Positions 1-59,373 of a DNA stretch of 64,000 nucleotides are shown here, piece by piece. Made by a program: the position numbers and the translations under genes. The notes under the pieces were generated by a model. It worked only from the letters and a program-made list of their open reading frames with translations, was not told the DNA's origin and ran no database searches. The number at the start of each line of letters is the position of its first letter. Position 1 is the first letter of the stretch. This DNA is from Semisulcospira habei (Eukaryota > Mollusca > Gastropoda > Semisulcospiridae): assembly GCA_036245525.1 (NCBI GenBank), contig BTPG01000007.1, positions 165,998,976 to 166,062,975 on the forward strand, written 5' to 3'.

Positions 1-660
1 ATCCATCACCGGTAGGCGCCACAGTCCAGTCGAGTGGCCCTCACCGCGTGAGTGAGTGCCGGCAGCCACCACAGTCCAGTCGAGTGGTCTCTGTGCTGTC
101 AAGGAATTACAGCCGACAGCCACCACAGTCCAGTCGAGTGGTCTCTGTGCGGTCAAGGATTCTCGAGCGCCATGGACTAGGCCTCGAGATTAGACACCTT
201 TAAGATAGCAAAGGGTTGCCACCACAGTCCAGTCGAGTGGTCTCTACCCCTGGTTACACCTGGCTGGTGGGGCGGCGGACCAGCTAGGGAGCGTCTGCCA
301 CCACGATGGCCCACACCAGCACGGAGGAAGATCCATCACCGGTAGGCGCCACAGACCAGTCGAGTGGCCCTTACTGCGTGAGTGAGTGCCGGCAGACATC
401 ACAGTCCAGTCGAGTGGTCTCTGTCCGGTCGAGGATCCTCGAGCGCTACGGATTAGGCCTCGAGACAAGACACCCTAGACAAGGATGGTAGCCACCACAG
501 TCCAGGCGAGTGGTCTCTACCCGGCGGAGATGCCCCTGATGGGAGGGCGGCGCATCCAGTCATGGAGAGTCGACCGCGGCGTCTGGCCGACTCCAACTCA
601 GGGGAAGAAACAACACCGGACGCGCCACAGCCCAGGCGAGTGGCCCTTTCCATGGGAGTG
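1..660. repeat. tandem array in DIRS-like element 1
   Basis: Repeats of a core like CCACAGTCCAGTCGAGTGG occur near 27, 65, 118, 218, 350, 398, 490 and 623, usually followed by TCTCT. A higher-order unit of about 330 bp is also repeated (bases 1-190 resemble 330-480). Each core has CCAC...GTGG ends and can form a small hairpin. Confidence 0.8.
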
Positions 661-3600
661 AGATGTCGCCACCGCCGACTCATACGCGAGCCGGCGTTAG
701 TACCGGCACCCTTCGCAGTCCCGTCGTGCGGTCAGGTCCTGGGGCGCCGGGAGCTTGGCCTCGCGGCGAAGCATCAGTAGCCACCACGCTCTGTTAGAGA
801 TCAGGCGCGAGAACGGGCTTCAGCGCCGGTAGTCCTCACTGGAGGGTCCAGTCACGGCCACCGCCTCACCCTGGACTGGAGACCAGCGCAGAGTCGGATC
901 GCCAGAGTGGCGTTCGGGGACTCGGCAGGACGCGCTTCCGTTCCCGGGATGGAAGCAGTGGACTCGGCGCAGCATTGCGACAAGACGTCACGTCGGTAAC
1001 ACGGCCGCTGCTACTGGGGGGTTGCACCAGCTTAGACGAGACAGGATGCCCCAGCCGCGGTAGGTGCCTACCCCGGCGGCGGGACGAGAAGGCTGGGCCA
1101 TGCGGCTCTTGCGTGTCTTCGCCCTTCTACCTTCAGGCGGTCAGCGGGACCACGGGGTGGGAAGAACCTAGCGAACATCTGTCGGGACTACAGCCGATCC
1201 TTACATGTCCAACGGCAGCGTTCCGCCGCATGTCCGTCTCAAGTACCGTCGCCCCAAGCGAGGCAGCAGGGATATCCTCGGCTCGACTCCACTCTCCGGG
1301 TCGGCTTCCAGCCACTTCCTGTTGGTGACGTGTACGCTTAGCTACTCTTACAGCTGGAAGGTAAGTCAGACGCGTTCAGCTACCGAGCCTTTTTACCTTA
1401 GTAGCTTCGGCGAATGACAGGGTGCCTGGCCGCACCTCAGGCCGTTGGCACATTTCTCCAACACCGGCTTCGGCAGGTCTGCCTGCGAAGACTACGCTTG
1501 ACTACGCATGACTGAGCAACGGTACTGGCCTGCAGAAGCGATACAGAAGATCGCAGTTCTCGAGACCCTGCTCCATGACGGGTTCAAGAAGAAGTAAGGA
1601 CTGAGCTTCCCACAGCAGAGACGCTTTCTCCTCTGGCCGCGGTCACAAGCTTACGGGCCTCCTGCTCGCTGCCTACTCTGCTGCCTACCGCTCCTGACCT
1701 GCCACCTTGTCCGCTTCCACCTCGGGCACCAGTTCGTCACCGCCTTCCTTGGCGGGGAGCCCTCCCGAGACTTCGCCTCAGTGCAGGCTTGGACTGGGCC
1801 TTCAGCCCGGTCTCGGAGACTTCCTCGAGGTTACAGGCTTGCCGGAGTCCTCCTCGGACGGCGTCGCGTTCTAGTCTTCCCCAGGAAGGAGCAGCGGATG
1901 TCGGACAGGACCAATCGGACGTCTTCTTGCGCCCCATCGATGGCCCTAGGTGATCCCTCGCGGTTCGGGTGGAACCCTCCTTGACACGGATCGGGACGAA
2001 TTATGGTTCCTCCTGGCTGACGCGGTTCGGGTCCCATGGGTAAGTGCATCCGTTCGCTTTCGTGCTACGTATACAGAGGATGAGACCTCGCACCGACCTC
2101 GTAGAGCAGCTCTGAAGCAGCGATCGCGGCTCTTCCCGCACCAACGCAGCGGCGGTACACAGACCAGAGGTGCTCCTCCTTCAGGGACTTTGACGTCGGG
2201 ACCGGCCAGTTCCCCGGCGGACCTTCTTCCCTTGATGTCTCTGCTACTCCCACTTTGCACCTCCTGTTTCCCCCCGGACGGCCCCTGGCAGGCGACCGCC
2301 AGCGTCAGGTTCCAGTGCGACCACTGCGGCGACCTCTCCTCCAGTCTTGCCTGTCCAGCTTCGGATGCCACATCAACGAGGCCGGGGGCTCCTCGTCCCC
2401 GCCGACGACGCCAGTGGCCGGCTACATCAGAAGCAGACGGGGCACGCCTCCTCTCCCGGTACTTCCTCCTCCGCATCACGGTTGGCGCGAACTCGTCGCT
2501 TCACTTCTGCACAGAGACCTCCTGGGACTGCCTCATGACCGGCTGACTCCCTGCGTGTAGCGGCCGGCTTCGACGCGCAGAGCAGATAGGCCTCCTAACT
2601 TCGCTCGGGTGTGCTGCGCAGCAGACACCTCCCCTGATCGCGACAGGTTGAGATGGACAGCTTACCCGCTTCTCCTCGCCGATTCCAGACCCGCTTGCCT
2701 GGAGCGTCAACGCTTCCTCCATCCCGTGCCATGGCGGAGGCACCTACGCTGACAGCGCGTTTCCCTAGGTTCTAGTCCAGCTCAGCGGGTACAACGCGTT
2801 CCGTTCCGGGTGACCTGGTCGGCTGGACCAAGGCGTGGACCACCGGCCTCCTGCACTGCGCCACGACTTCTCCTCTGTGGGTCCCGCCCGGGATCCGAAT
2901 GGCTCCTCCTTCACACCCGGAGATTGTGCGGCACGCCATCGCCTCCAGAGCTTCGCGGGGGCGACTGTGGCAGCAGCACTACAGCTCGCGGAATCTCGAC
3001 CAGACGCTTCTACTGAGGAAAGAGGTGCGGCCCCTACACCTGTTGCCGACTTGCGCATCTCCCTCGCGTGGACAGGCCCCTACTGGCGGACACCTTCCTA
3101 GCGGTTCTCCTGCCAGCATTAGCTCCGATCACCCTTCGCTTCTACATGTCCTGGGAGCGGACACGTGCTGTCCCTGGGACGTCACGACCCGGATATCTGC
3201 ACGGCCTTGCCGACCTGATAGCTCTTCGGGCGCCGGCCTCCCTCCCTTCGCCCCCCCCCCCCCTTCCACGATGGGACCTGTCGTGCCTCTACTCAACCGT
3301 TCGGGTGGGCAAGACTACCAGACGTGCTGCTGAGGACCGGCTTCCTTCTGGCCCCCACCTCGACGTCCTAAGCCAACAAGCTGCACTCCAGTCAACACGC
3401 CCCACTGGTTGCGGACCCGGACGGATGGCTTGGCACTACTGCTACCTGAACCGACGTTCTCGCCACGTAGTGAGAGACCCAGGCCCCCTGGCAGACTAGG
3501 CATCAGGAACCGGTGAGGGCCGGACACGGTTACCTGCGCGGGTCCTTGCCGCTACGCAGGCGACGCTCGCCACCCCTCCCTCGGCCCCAGGTGGGGAGGA

Positions 3601-3989
3601 CGACTCAGCCCTAATCCTTATCCTCCTGGCTCCGTTGGGGGATACGCTCCACCCACCGCGACCTCGCCCCCGGATAAGCCCAATGAATGTTCTTCAGGGC
3701 ATGCAAGGTCTGAGCCATGGCTGCTAGCCTCGCTGTTGATGGCAACGCGGCTCTCAGGACATTGTCACGACAGTGGAGTGTCGAGCGGAGACACCTTGCC
3801 CGCTCCTACATGCGGTACCTATCCAGCCAGAGCCAGATCTCGCTGGTGGGGGGCGGCTTGTGGCACAACACTCCCTCCCGGCGCCCTAGGCGCCGCAGGT
3901 GTCTTTGCTAAAATTAGAGGGAGGTTGCTTGGGGATGGCGTCTAATAGTATCGATGGCAGGGGGTAGGGGCGTTATAGCGGCACCCGCC

Positions 3990-4366
3990 TCCTCTTTGGG
4001 ATTCTTCCTTACAGTAATACCATCGGTAATGTGTTTTGAGAAAACAAATGTATTTTTCCTTAAAATGTATTTTAAGAAAAAAAACTTACCGATGGTATTA
4101 CTCGAAGGTCCCTCCCACCTGCCCCGATTGCCGCTGGTCTGCTAAAGAAAACTGACTGGCGTATAAGCGCTGTAGCGCATGCGTGGTTGAACCAGAGGCG
4201 AGGCTACCCGGGTTTCCGCCTAGGCTATGGCGCCCCTCACCTGCCATCATGACCATACTCGTACACAACAATTTTGGGCTAAAATTAGACTAGCTAAGAA
4301 ACCATTCCTTACAGTAATACCATCGGTAAGTATTTTTCAAAAAAATACATTTAAGGAAAAATACAT
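3990..4366. repeat. internal complementary region and right ITR of DIRS element 1
   Basis: TAATACCATCGGTAA at about 4015 is repeated inverted at about 4085 and direct at about 4315. The 3990-4108 part joins complements of the two element ends, the circle-junction arrangement known in DIRS1-type elements. Confidence 0.8.
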
Positions 4367-4370
4367 TTTT

Positions 4371-4766
4371 CAGACTGACCTCAAGTCCAAAGAGCTGGAT
4401 GGCATCTGCGAAGCAGGACATAATGCGCTGCAAGGCTCTCTCTGTGTGTGCAACGAGGGCAGCGTCATCAGCAAAGAGCAGCTCACAAATCAGTTGGTCT
4501 AGGGTTTTCGTGTGGGCCTGCAGTCATCTGAGGTTGAACAAGCTGCCATCGAGACGATACCTGATGTACACTGCGTCGCCATCGTCGAGGTCCACTGTGG
4601 CCTGTTTCAACATCATGCTGAAGAAGATGGTGAAGAGGGTCGGTGCCAGCACGCAGCCTTGCTTCACGCCGTTGCGAATGGGGAATGGTTCTGAGAGGTC
4701 ACTCCTAAAGCCTGCGCGGTGGAGCTTTTTGGTGGAGTGCAGTGTGCGCAGTAGTGGCCCCACCCT
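4371..4766 (-). pseudogene. LINE-B family RT fragment
   Basis: Reverse-strand fragment of a non-LTR reverse transcriptase with RSDLSEPFPIRNGVKQGCVL, then APTLFTIFFSMMLK and LFADDAALVAHT. It is near-identical to LINE-B at 47880-48210. DIRS element 1 cuts it off at the 3' side. The frame is intact over RT motifs B and C but both ends are missing. Confidence 0.9.
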
Positions 4767-4774
4767 TTAAACCC

Positions 4775-5141
4775 TTGGTTCGTTTGCCATGGCCTAGCAA
4801 GCTGGGACGGTGGCATTGAGGTCCTCAGGTCGTAGGTTTTATATCAGACTGTCCTTGTCTTAGTCTCTGGCTCAAAAGCCTTCCCCGGAGACACGGGGGC
4901 TTTGATGTCAGGGGTTTCCTCCCTTAGCCTTTCCGCAGCCAAGCGGCTAGGCCTGCAAGGCAGCAGGGGACTCGTGGGGGCCGGGGTCGTCTATGTCCCG
5001 AGCAGATGTGAACATCTGCCCACTGCCCAGATGGTGACACTTACCAGAGGAGAAAAATCCAACGCCGGAACCCGGTATCGAACCTCGCACCTTTGGCTTT
5101 GGAGGCAGACGCCTTAACCACTGCGCCACTTCCCCGCCCCC
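4775..5141 (-). mobile_element. tRNA-derived SINE
   Basis: On the reverse strand the element starts with a tRNA-like head: A-box GTGGCGCAGTGG (5118-5129) and B-box GGTTCGATACC (5074-5084), i.e. an internal RNA polymerase III promoter, followed by about 300 bases of non-tRNA body. The 5' end is clear near 5137-5141; the 3' end is approximate and no target duplication was found. The head looks closest to a CCA-anticodon (Trp-like) tRNA. Confidence 0.75.
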
Positions 5142-5961
5142 GTTGGGTACTTCTTTGCATATTACACGCTTGGCAGTCACCCTTTTGGTCTGGATTAGTT
5201 CACATATAAAACATAAGAATACGGTATTCAAATTTGGACATATTAAATTAAATTTTCTTGCCAGGAAAGGATTATATTTTGCTTGCAAATGTTGCCACCA
5301 ACAAAATTGAAAGCAACAATAAAATCTAGTGTACCTTACAGTTGATAAGACGATAATGCACCTTCCCCCCCCCCTCCCTCCCTCCCTCCCTCCCTTTCCC
5401 CCCCCCCTTTCCCCCAATCCATAACAATTATACTTGACAGGTGAAGCCATATGTTAATAGGAGTTATTGCTAAATCAGAATCAGGTCAAAGACAGTAGGT
5501 TGAGCCCCTCTGAAGTAAGGAAAAGAGTAGATTGTGCCCCTTTACACTTGGGACTAATTGACCGTTTTGCTGTACCACCTCGATGACTGTGGCATGCATC
5601 GTCGTAGTAGTGGTACTGTTAATACTGGGGAAGCACCTCAAATGTCAATGAGGGCAGCTCCTTGCTAGCAAGAGGCTTGTGTTCTCATGAGCCCCTGCAG
5701 CTACAGATAAATGTAATATTTGAACAGAATGTTTGAAGTCCATTCAGTGTTTTGACCTACTTCAGATTTAGGGATAAAATGTTTTGTAATCTGGACTGAT
5801 TGTAGCTTTTGGATCCTCTGCACAAGAGGCAAAGAGCTTCATGAGCGTCCACAGATCTTTGCCTCTTGCTCATATTGTTTATGTCTAGTTTACTGAAGCA
5901 GATGTGTAGCTTGCTGTTGACATAGTTCAAGTCTTGTGCTTTGTTTCTTGAATGTGGGCAG
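5142..5961. other. GCN1 intron with a pyrimidine tract
   Basis: No gene seen. 5361-5415 is a C-rich (CCCT)n tract that would be purine-rich on the other strand. The rest is unique-looking AT-rich intron. Confidence 0.6.
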
Positions 5962-53939
<47,978 letters not shown>

Positions 53940-54108
53940 ATGACAGGACCTGATGATATTTTTTTCAGTTTGTCCATACTGCAGTTGATATTTTAGGGGC
54001 TGCATATGGCCACAACAGTTGAAAGAAAATAACTAACAAAGAAAAAATCATGCTTGAGAAACTATGTGACAAAACATTAGTAAGATGTTTTGCCTTAGTC
54101 TATCTTAA

Positions 54109-54324
54109 CCCATATCATACTGAGGCTAAAAGCTTCAAATTTGTACACTGCCATATGCAGGCTACATTATAGTACTTACAGATAAGGATATAGACCAATG
54201 GCTTTAGTTCAAGGGTGGTGCCAGAATAGCTTGGCGCCTAGAGGCGCCAAGCTATTCTGGCACTACCCTTGAACTATTTTAGTCAAACTTATTAGGCACT
54301 GTGGTGTATCCAGAATGGTAAGGG
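54109..54324. repeat. foldback element F1 (CATATCATACTG subtype) in the 3' UTR
   Basis: TTAA at 54105-54108 and 54325-54328. Hairpin CAGAATAGCTTGGCGCC-TAGA-GGCGCC with matching complement. Confidence 0.92.
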
Positions 54325-54328
54325 TTAA

Positions 54329-54534
54329 TGCCCACACTGCCAGTGGATGCGGATTGTGTTTTTAAAATCATTGTAAATTCAACATCAAAGATCCCCAACA
54401 TTAAAAAAAACATGGATACAAATTGGTTTCAGCAAGAAGTATAGTTCCTCGTGAGCTCCTTCATCTGCGGGGGGTCACGAGGCTCTATACCCATTGTAGT
54501 TGAGTGGTGGTTAATTGTTATCTGCAGTAAACCG
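54329..54534. repeat. foldback element F2, 206 bp
   Basis: TTAA 54325-54328 (shared with the preceding copy) and 54535-54538. Contains GTTTTTAAAATCATTGTAAA and CAACATCAAAGATCCCCAAC, the single-copy ancestor of the 37-bp minisatellite unit. Confidence 0.88.
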
Positions 54535-54998
54535 GTTAAGGACTAAGACAAAACATTAATATGATGGTTAGTCTTTCTCATGCATCTTTCTTTCTTTCTT
54601 CATTATTTTCTTGCAATTTTCATGCTTGGTTAGAGTCACCTTTTTGGTCTCAACATGCTGTGGTTAGACCATAGCTGCTGCTGACATTTTGCTGCGTTCG
54701 GATACAGTATTTTATTACATTGTGCATCAGATGTCTGTAGTGAATAACGTGCATTAAACACAAGCAGTGGGTATTATTCTGTGTTTTGACCATAACCAGT
54801 AAGGACTTGTAGCTGCATCAGATCACTTATTTTACTTTAGTTTTTTTAACACAAGAAAATTGGGGTCCGAAAGAGACTACACATGAGCGTTTGCCCGTAT
54901 TCTTCATAATCTAGAGGAAAACAACAAGAGTTTTTGGAGTCAAAATATACTGCTATAGCTGGATGTATTCCTCTCTGGCAAGTTTTATCTGTTGCTTG

Positions 54999-55004
54999 AA
55001 TAAA
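54999..55004 (+). promoter_or_regulatory. candidate GCN1 poly(A) signal
   Basis: AATAAA about 1.06 kb after the stop codon, followed within 30 bases by a T/GT-rich stretch (ATTTTGTATAC, CGTCTGTGTC) of the kind used for cleavage. Confidence 0.5.
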
Positions 55005-55160
55005 AAGATATTCTACCACATTTTGTATACATCCGTCTGTGTCATGCTTATTTCCATTCTCTCAAAGTAAGTGATAAGAATTTTCTTTGTTCAAATTTTC
55101 TTCACAGACATTGTTAGAGTGCTGATCTTTGATTGTGGCCCTATCAGTGGAGTGCCTTAA

Positions 55161-55343
55161 TCCATTTAGCCACAATGTTTGAGGTGTCACCTAATGACTT
55201 GATACCATTTTCAGATGGATGGAAGATAATTCAAGGGTAGTGCCAGATAAGCTTGGTGCCTGATGTGCCAAGCTGTTCTGACACTACCCTTGAATTATCA
55301 TCTTCAATCCATTTCCTGCTGTAGGGTGCTGGGGCTAAATGGG
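55161..55343. repeat. foldback element F1 (diverged)
   Basis: TTAA 55157-55160 and 55344-55347. Ends TCCATTTAGCC and GGGGCTAAATGGG; core partly decayed. Confidence 0.85.
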
Positions 55344-55612
55344 TTAAGGTCCCAAATCACAGACTAACATCCATTTTACACACATTTGACTACAGAGTAA
55401 TTGTGTGTAACTCTCCAATTGAAATCATATTGGTTTAAATGAGAAAGCAGCCAAGACATGTCTGTGTATACTGCTATTTCTGTATGGTTTCTTTTGTCTT
55501 ATTATTGAAGTTCCTTTCTGTTTTATATTTTAATATTGTGCAAGTACTGTGTGTGATCATTGTGAACTAAGACCACTACATACAGAATTGTCTGCCAGTG
55601 TCGGGCAATACT

Positions 55613-55676
55613 TGCAGGAAGCTTAGATTGTCACAAGCCTGCAGGCTGCAGGTGCTCATGAGAATCTAAGCTTCTA
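55613..55676. repeat. foldback element F2-like
   Basis: GAAGCTTAGATTGTCAC and CTCATGAGAATCTAAGCTTC pair around a CCTGCAGGCTGCAGG loop. Confidence 0.7.
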
Positions 55677-55679
55677 CAC

Positions 55680-56256
55680 ACATGGATAACTGTTTTTCCA
55701 GTCAAATAACTGGGCATCCCCCTTTTTCTTTTCCTTTTACCCCATGGTACTCCATACCCCCACCTGAAAGGGACGGACATAGGTATAATATCAAATTTAT
55801 TTTGTCTGTTTCTTTCAGATTCAAGACCACTAAGGTGAAAATTGTGCTCATTAGGACAGGGTTACAGAGAAAGTGATGCCACTTAAGCTTTTAGAATCAT
55901 ATTTGAAGTTTTGTAAATGTCCCCATGTATTTATATTGTGCAAAATTCACTGTAATGTGCTTTTTAAAATTCTGATTTTGCTGACTTACCATTTGCTATT
56001 TTGTTTGTTATTTTCTTCCCCATCCCCCTGCAACTTTCCTACAACTTGTCTAAGCATGCTGTATACAGATATCCAGCAGATTAAGTTAGCATTCAAGATA
56101 TGCCACATATAATGCATTTTGCCATGTATCTGTATTTATGCAGTTTGTCCCATGTATCTGTATACAGCATGACTCAAATTACTTTACATGCACCATACAT
56201 AACGGAGGTGAACACACTGAAAGAGGTGTTTTTGTTTGTTTCTCACTGATTAATAT
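55680..56256. other. intergenic, no gene seen
   Basis: AT-rich between the GCN1 3' end and the S6K exon; nothing recognised. Confidence 0.5.
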
Positions 56257-56260
56257 TAAC

Positions 56261-56332
56261 TCAATTCGCAGCCAGCCGCATCAGGTTGCGCGGCATAAGC
56301 CACGCATCCGGATGCAGCTGGCCACAAATGAG
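56261..56332. repeat. foldback element F4, 72 bp, TTAA-flanked
   Basis: TTAA 56257-56260 and 56333-56336. Left CTCAATTCGCAGCCAGC and right GCTGGCCACAAATGAG are inverted; the inside keeps CGGCATAAGCC. Confidence 0.9.
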
Positions 56333-56604
56333 TTAAGATTAAACCTCATTTCAAAGATGCTGTTAAAAAATGTTTGTTGACATGCTTTCATTTTGCTGAA
56401 CCAACTAACATAAAAGCCAGTTTGCAAGTATAAGTGTTAAGGCAACCACAGCATGAAGAACATTACTGGCCCAGTATAAACTGGACCGGTGTCCTGCTAC
56501 CCATAACACACGAAGGCGGAATTTTACTGTATAATAGGTATGAGCGAGTTGACGCCCACAATGTACTTTCCATGCAGACTAGACCAATGTATGGTGAAGG
56601 TCAA

Positions 56605-56674
56605 CTTGTTCGTGGCCAGCGCATCCGGACGTGTGGCGTAAGCCGTGCATCCGGATGCGGCTGGCCGCAAGTGA
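56605..56674. repeat. foldback element F4, 70 bp
   Basis: TCAA 56601-56604 and TTAA 56675-56678. Arms CGTGGCCAGCGCATCCGGA and CATCCGGATGCGGCTGGCC; same core CGTAAGCC. Confidence 0.88.
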
Positions 56675-56698
56675 GTTAATCTGAAATTCTTATTTCAA

Positions 56699-56889
56699 CC
56701 CCTTCATTGCCAAGAAAAGGGGAATGCAATCCTGCTGCAAGACATAGATCCTCATGAACCCCCGCAGTTGCGGGGGCTCATGAGGATCTATGCCTCTTGC
56801 TGATGTCACATTGCATCCATGTTCCTTGGAAGGCTTAGGCGCTTTGGATTTGGATTGACAACAGAAACACGGTCTGGGTCCACTGGCAG
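56699..56889. repeat. foldback element F2
   Basis: TCAA and TTAA (56890-56893) ends. CATAGATCCTCATGAACCCC-CGCAGTTGCG-GGGGCTCATGAGGATCTATG is the best-preserved F2 hairpin here. Confidence 0.88.
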
Positions 56890-57189
56890 TTAATGGGTAA
56901 GCCCACTGTACCCTCCACTCAGTTGCATATTTAGGAGCTTTTGACATTGTTTGTGCATTTGGCCTCCTGTTAATCTCTGAACGAGATCGTTGTATACTGA
57001 CACTGTGCGACCAAAGTTTGGTCTGAGTGTGAATTGTCAAGTTTTGCAAAGTCGCTAGTTACGCGTGACGGAAGTAACATTTGCCTGACGTGACAATGGA
57101 AATAAATGTGATGTTGGATGTTCACTTTTCAGCATTTGTTGTCCGGACACTATTCAGCATTATCATCATGCTGATCGCAGAGTCAAGTG

Positions 57190-57262
57190 TGTGCAGGTCT
57201 GTGATTTTGAACCTTATTGCTGAAGCTGTAAGGTCCAAAATCACAGATCTGCACACATTTCA
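57190..57262. repeat. foldback element F5
   Basis: GTGTGCAGGTCTGTGATTTT and AAAATCACAGATCTGCACAC pair almost perfectly around AACCTTATTGCTGAAGCTGT. Confidence 0.9.
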
Positions 57263-57467
57263 CTCTTCACTGCCCAGTTGTCGTACATCGTGTTTCTGAA
57301 ATTGGTGTCCAGTGCCAACAACCTCATCTGCTCAAAGAAATGGATACAAAGCGGGGTCGGCAATTCGAGCTATTGAAGGTTTTTGGAAATTCAAATCGTT
57401 TTATTTTTTAAATTTGACAAGTGGGCTAAAATTGATACCATATATCTGGTCCATTGTATCTGTTGTA

Positions 57468-57650
57468 CCCATTCAGCCCTGACGCACTACAGCAGGGGAT
57501 GGGTCGACCATGATAATTCAAGGGTAGTGCCAGATTAGCTTGGCGCTGACAGGTGCCAAGCTAATCTGGCAATGCCCTTGAATTAACATGGTCGATCCAT
57601 CTCCTGCAACTGGTGCAGAATTGGGGGCTCATGAGGATCTGTGTCTCTTG
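57468..57650. repeat. foldback element F1 joined to an F2 half
   Basis: CCCATTCAGCCC left end and hairpin 57489-57607; the expected right end is replaced at about 57617 by GGGGGCTCATGAGGATCTGT, the right half of an F2 element. Confidence 0.8.
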
Positions 57651-58289
57651 TGGATGAATGACAGATCTTGACATTTGACATTGGTTGACCATTACAAGTC
57701 TCTTGACATTGGTTGAAAATTCTATCTCAAGGAAAGTACATGTACCTGATCAGTTTAGTGCTCAGATAGATACGTCAAGTATTACTGTCAAGCAGATTAG
57801 CTTGGTACCTAAAGGGTCAAACAAGAAAATTTGTTTTTTGTAAGCTTGATGCCTATTTATTCAGCCAAGCTAATAAGGCACTGCATGTGAGCTATCACAG
57901 GTAATAAATATCCTGCAGCTAGTGCTCATTGTGAAACAAAAGGGAGCATCTCACACTGTCCTTGGTCGCACAAGGTAACTGGATCAAACTCGTGATCACA
58001 TAGATTTATTGATAACCAGCGTACAACCCACGTTGGAAGGTTGCAGTAAGGTGGCGGCAAATGTGACTGTCACCTATTAATAGCTCTGTGTTCATGTGTA
58101 TATGTCTACTTTATTCGACGTTTGGCTGGCAGGGGCTGCTCAGCATGGATTTGTATCTCGGACCCCAAGCACCCTGCCCCTGAACACGCATGCACACACA
58201 AACAGTAGGGGCAACATTTGTGGAGATGTCAGAATACAAACAATAATGACATTAGTGCATTTTTTTTTTATTGACATGATGCTTGGACT

Positions 58290-58362
58290 TTTAGCAAGAG
58301 GTGTAGTTTCTCATGAGGCCCTGCAGCAGCAGGGCTCATGAGAATCTAGACCTCTTGCAGGA
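58290..58362. repeat. foldback element F2
   Basis: AGCAAGAGGTGTAGTTTCTC and its near complement GAGAATCTAGACCTCTTGC around CCCTGCAGCAGCAGG. Confidence 0.8.
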
Positions 58363-59104
58363 CAATTTAAAGAAACCCATTGGTGTTTATGCCAAGAAGA
58401 AAGCATTAGAAAATTTGCATTGAACAAAAATGGGAAGCACAAGTTTCAGAGAATACACAATGGCGTACTGAGTTGTGAGATGTCCAAAACCTAAGACAGT
58501 ATTTCATGTAATGTTATCAATGAAAACCATGAACTAGCATAAAGGAATGTGGTTATCTAATCAACTACATGTACTGATTGTAGGCAGAGCATAATGCGTC
58601 TAACTTTAAATCTGGGATGGAGTGGGTTTTTTTTTCATTTTCCTCTTTATATACAAAAATCTTGATGATATACATGCTGACAGAGGAGGCACTTTTGTCC
58701 ACTTTTATTCAAAACATGTCGAGTGAAGGTACACTTTTTACTGTTGCAGGAACAGACGCAGTTTTTTAAAAGTTAGTAAGAGAACAATATAACAGTAGAA
58801 AGTTCATGCCTTTAGCCAATAATTTAGAAAAATGGAATCTGGTCCATAAAATACACCAGGGTAAGGAATTGTTGCCGCCAACACAAAAGTTGAGTAACTT
58901 TGCACTATGACCGTGTGGTGTCACGGTGACTCATTGGGTATGTGTCGGGGGTCAAGATGGCTTGTGGGCAGTAGCTAACTAGACTGCTGACTAGACAAAA
59001 AAAAAAAAAAAGACATGACAAAAAGGAGGTGTGACGCCCATCCTTGCATTTTATTGATTACAACTGGTCAATCCATGACGCTCCCACATGTCACATCACT
59101 ACGA
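58363..59104. other. intergenic, no gene seen
   Basis: AT-rich with a short poly(A) at about 58998; it changes sharply to GC-rich promoter-like sequence near 59110. Confidence 0.5.
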
Positions 59105-59373
59105 TAATTATAATAGCGCATGCGGCGTAGCGTGCCAGGGAAACCCCGCACCATCGTTGTCACGTTGCGGGCTCGGGCTAACAAGGCAAGGGCGAATTGG
59201 CAATGCCCATTGGTCAATATCGACGGAAGTTTGATGTCACGTGGCACTTACGTCAGACGGAATCCCTCTATTGCAGCGGCGGAAAGACCAGCCTGTGGGA
59301 TCATTCTCCCGTCTTTTTCAAGATTCCACCGATTTTATTCCGTTTATGAAGCCTAGAGAGTATCAAAACAGAC
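59105..59373 (+). promoter_or_regulatory. GC-rich promoter-like block upstream of the S6K exon
   Basis: Unlike the AT-rich surroundings, this block has an NRF1-like palindrome GCGCATGCG (59116-59124), two inverted CCAAT boxes (ATTGG at 59196-59200 and 59209-59213), a CACGTG E-box (59238-59243) and TTACGTCA (59248-59255; TGACGTAA on the other strand, an ATF/CREB-type site). No TATA box is seen. Spacing to the ATG suggests a TATA-less promoter plus a short 5' UTR; the start site is not determinable. Confidence 0.5.

Larger units (their letters stand above)
1..4366 (+). mobile_element. DIRS-like retroelement 1 (5' part outside window, decayed)
   Basis: GC-rich, unlike its surroundings. The right part has the DIRS layout: recombinase remnant (about 3480-3860), internal complementary region (about 3990-4108) and right terminal repeat (about 4130-4366). 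The recombinase is broken: compared with element 2, the catalytic HxxR is changed, His to Cys (TGC at 3703-3705) and Arg to a TGA stop (3711-3713), while the tyrosine context RSYMRYLS (Tyr codon 3807-3809) survives. No intact gag or RT was found. It abuts a LINE-B fragment at about 4370, into which it probably inserted. Confidence 0.8.
53940..55030 (+). other. GCN1: GCN1 probable 3' UTR
   Basis: Non-coding sequence after the GCN1 stop. It includes two adjacent foldback elements (54109-54324 and 54329-54534), so hairpin copies probably lie in the mature mRNA. The right end is set from the poly(A) signal near 55000; no transcript data support it. Confidence 0.55.

Noticed and set aside
1946..3500. 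GC-rich open frames of 100-200 codons on both strands as genes
   Set aside because: They lie in a DIRS-like element with low stop density due to high GC, overlap one another on both strands, and show no recognisable domain.
5074..5129. A functional tRNA gene
   Set aside because: A- and B-box are present, but the sequence continues into a SINE body and does not close into a clean cloverleaf with a matching acceptor stem.
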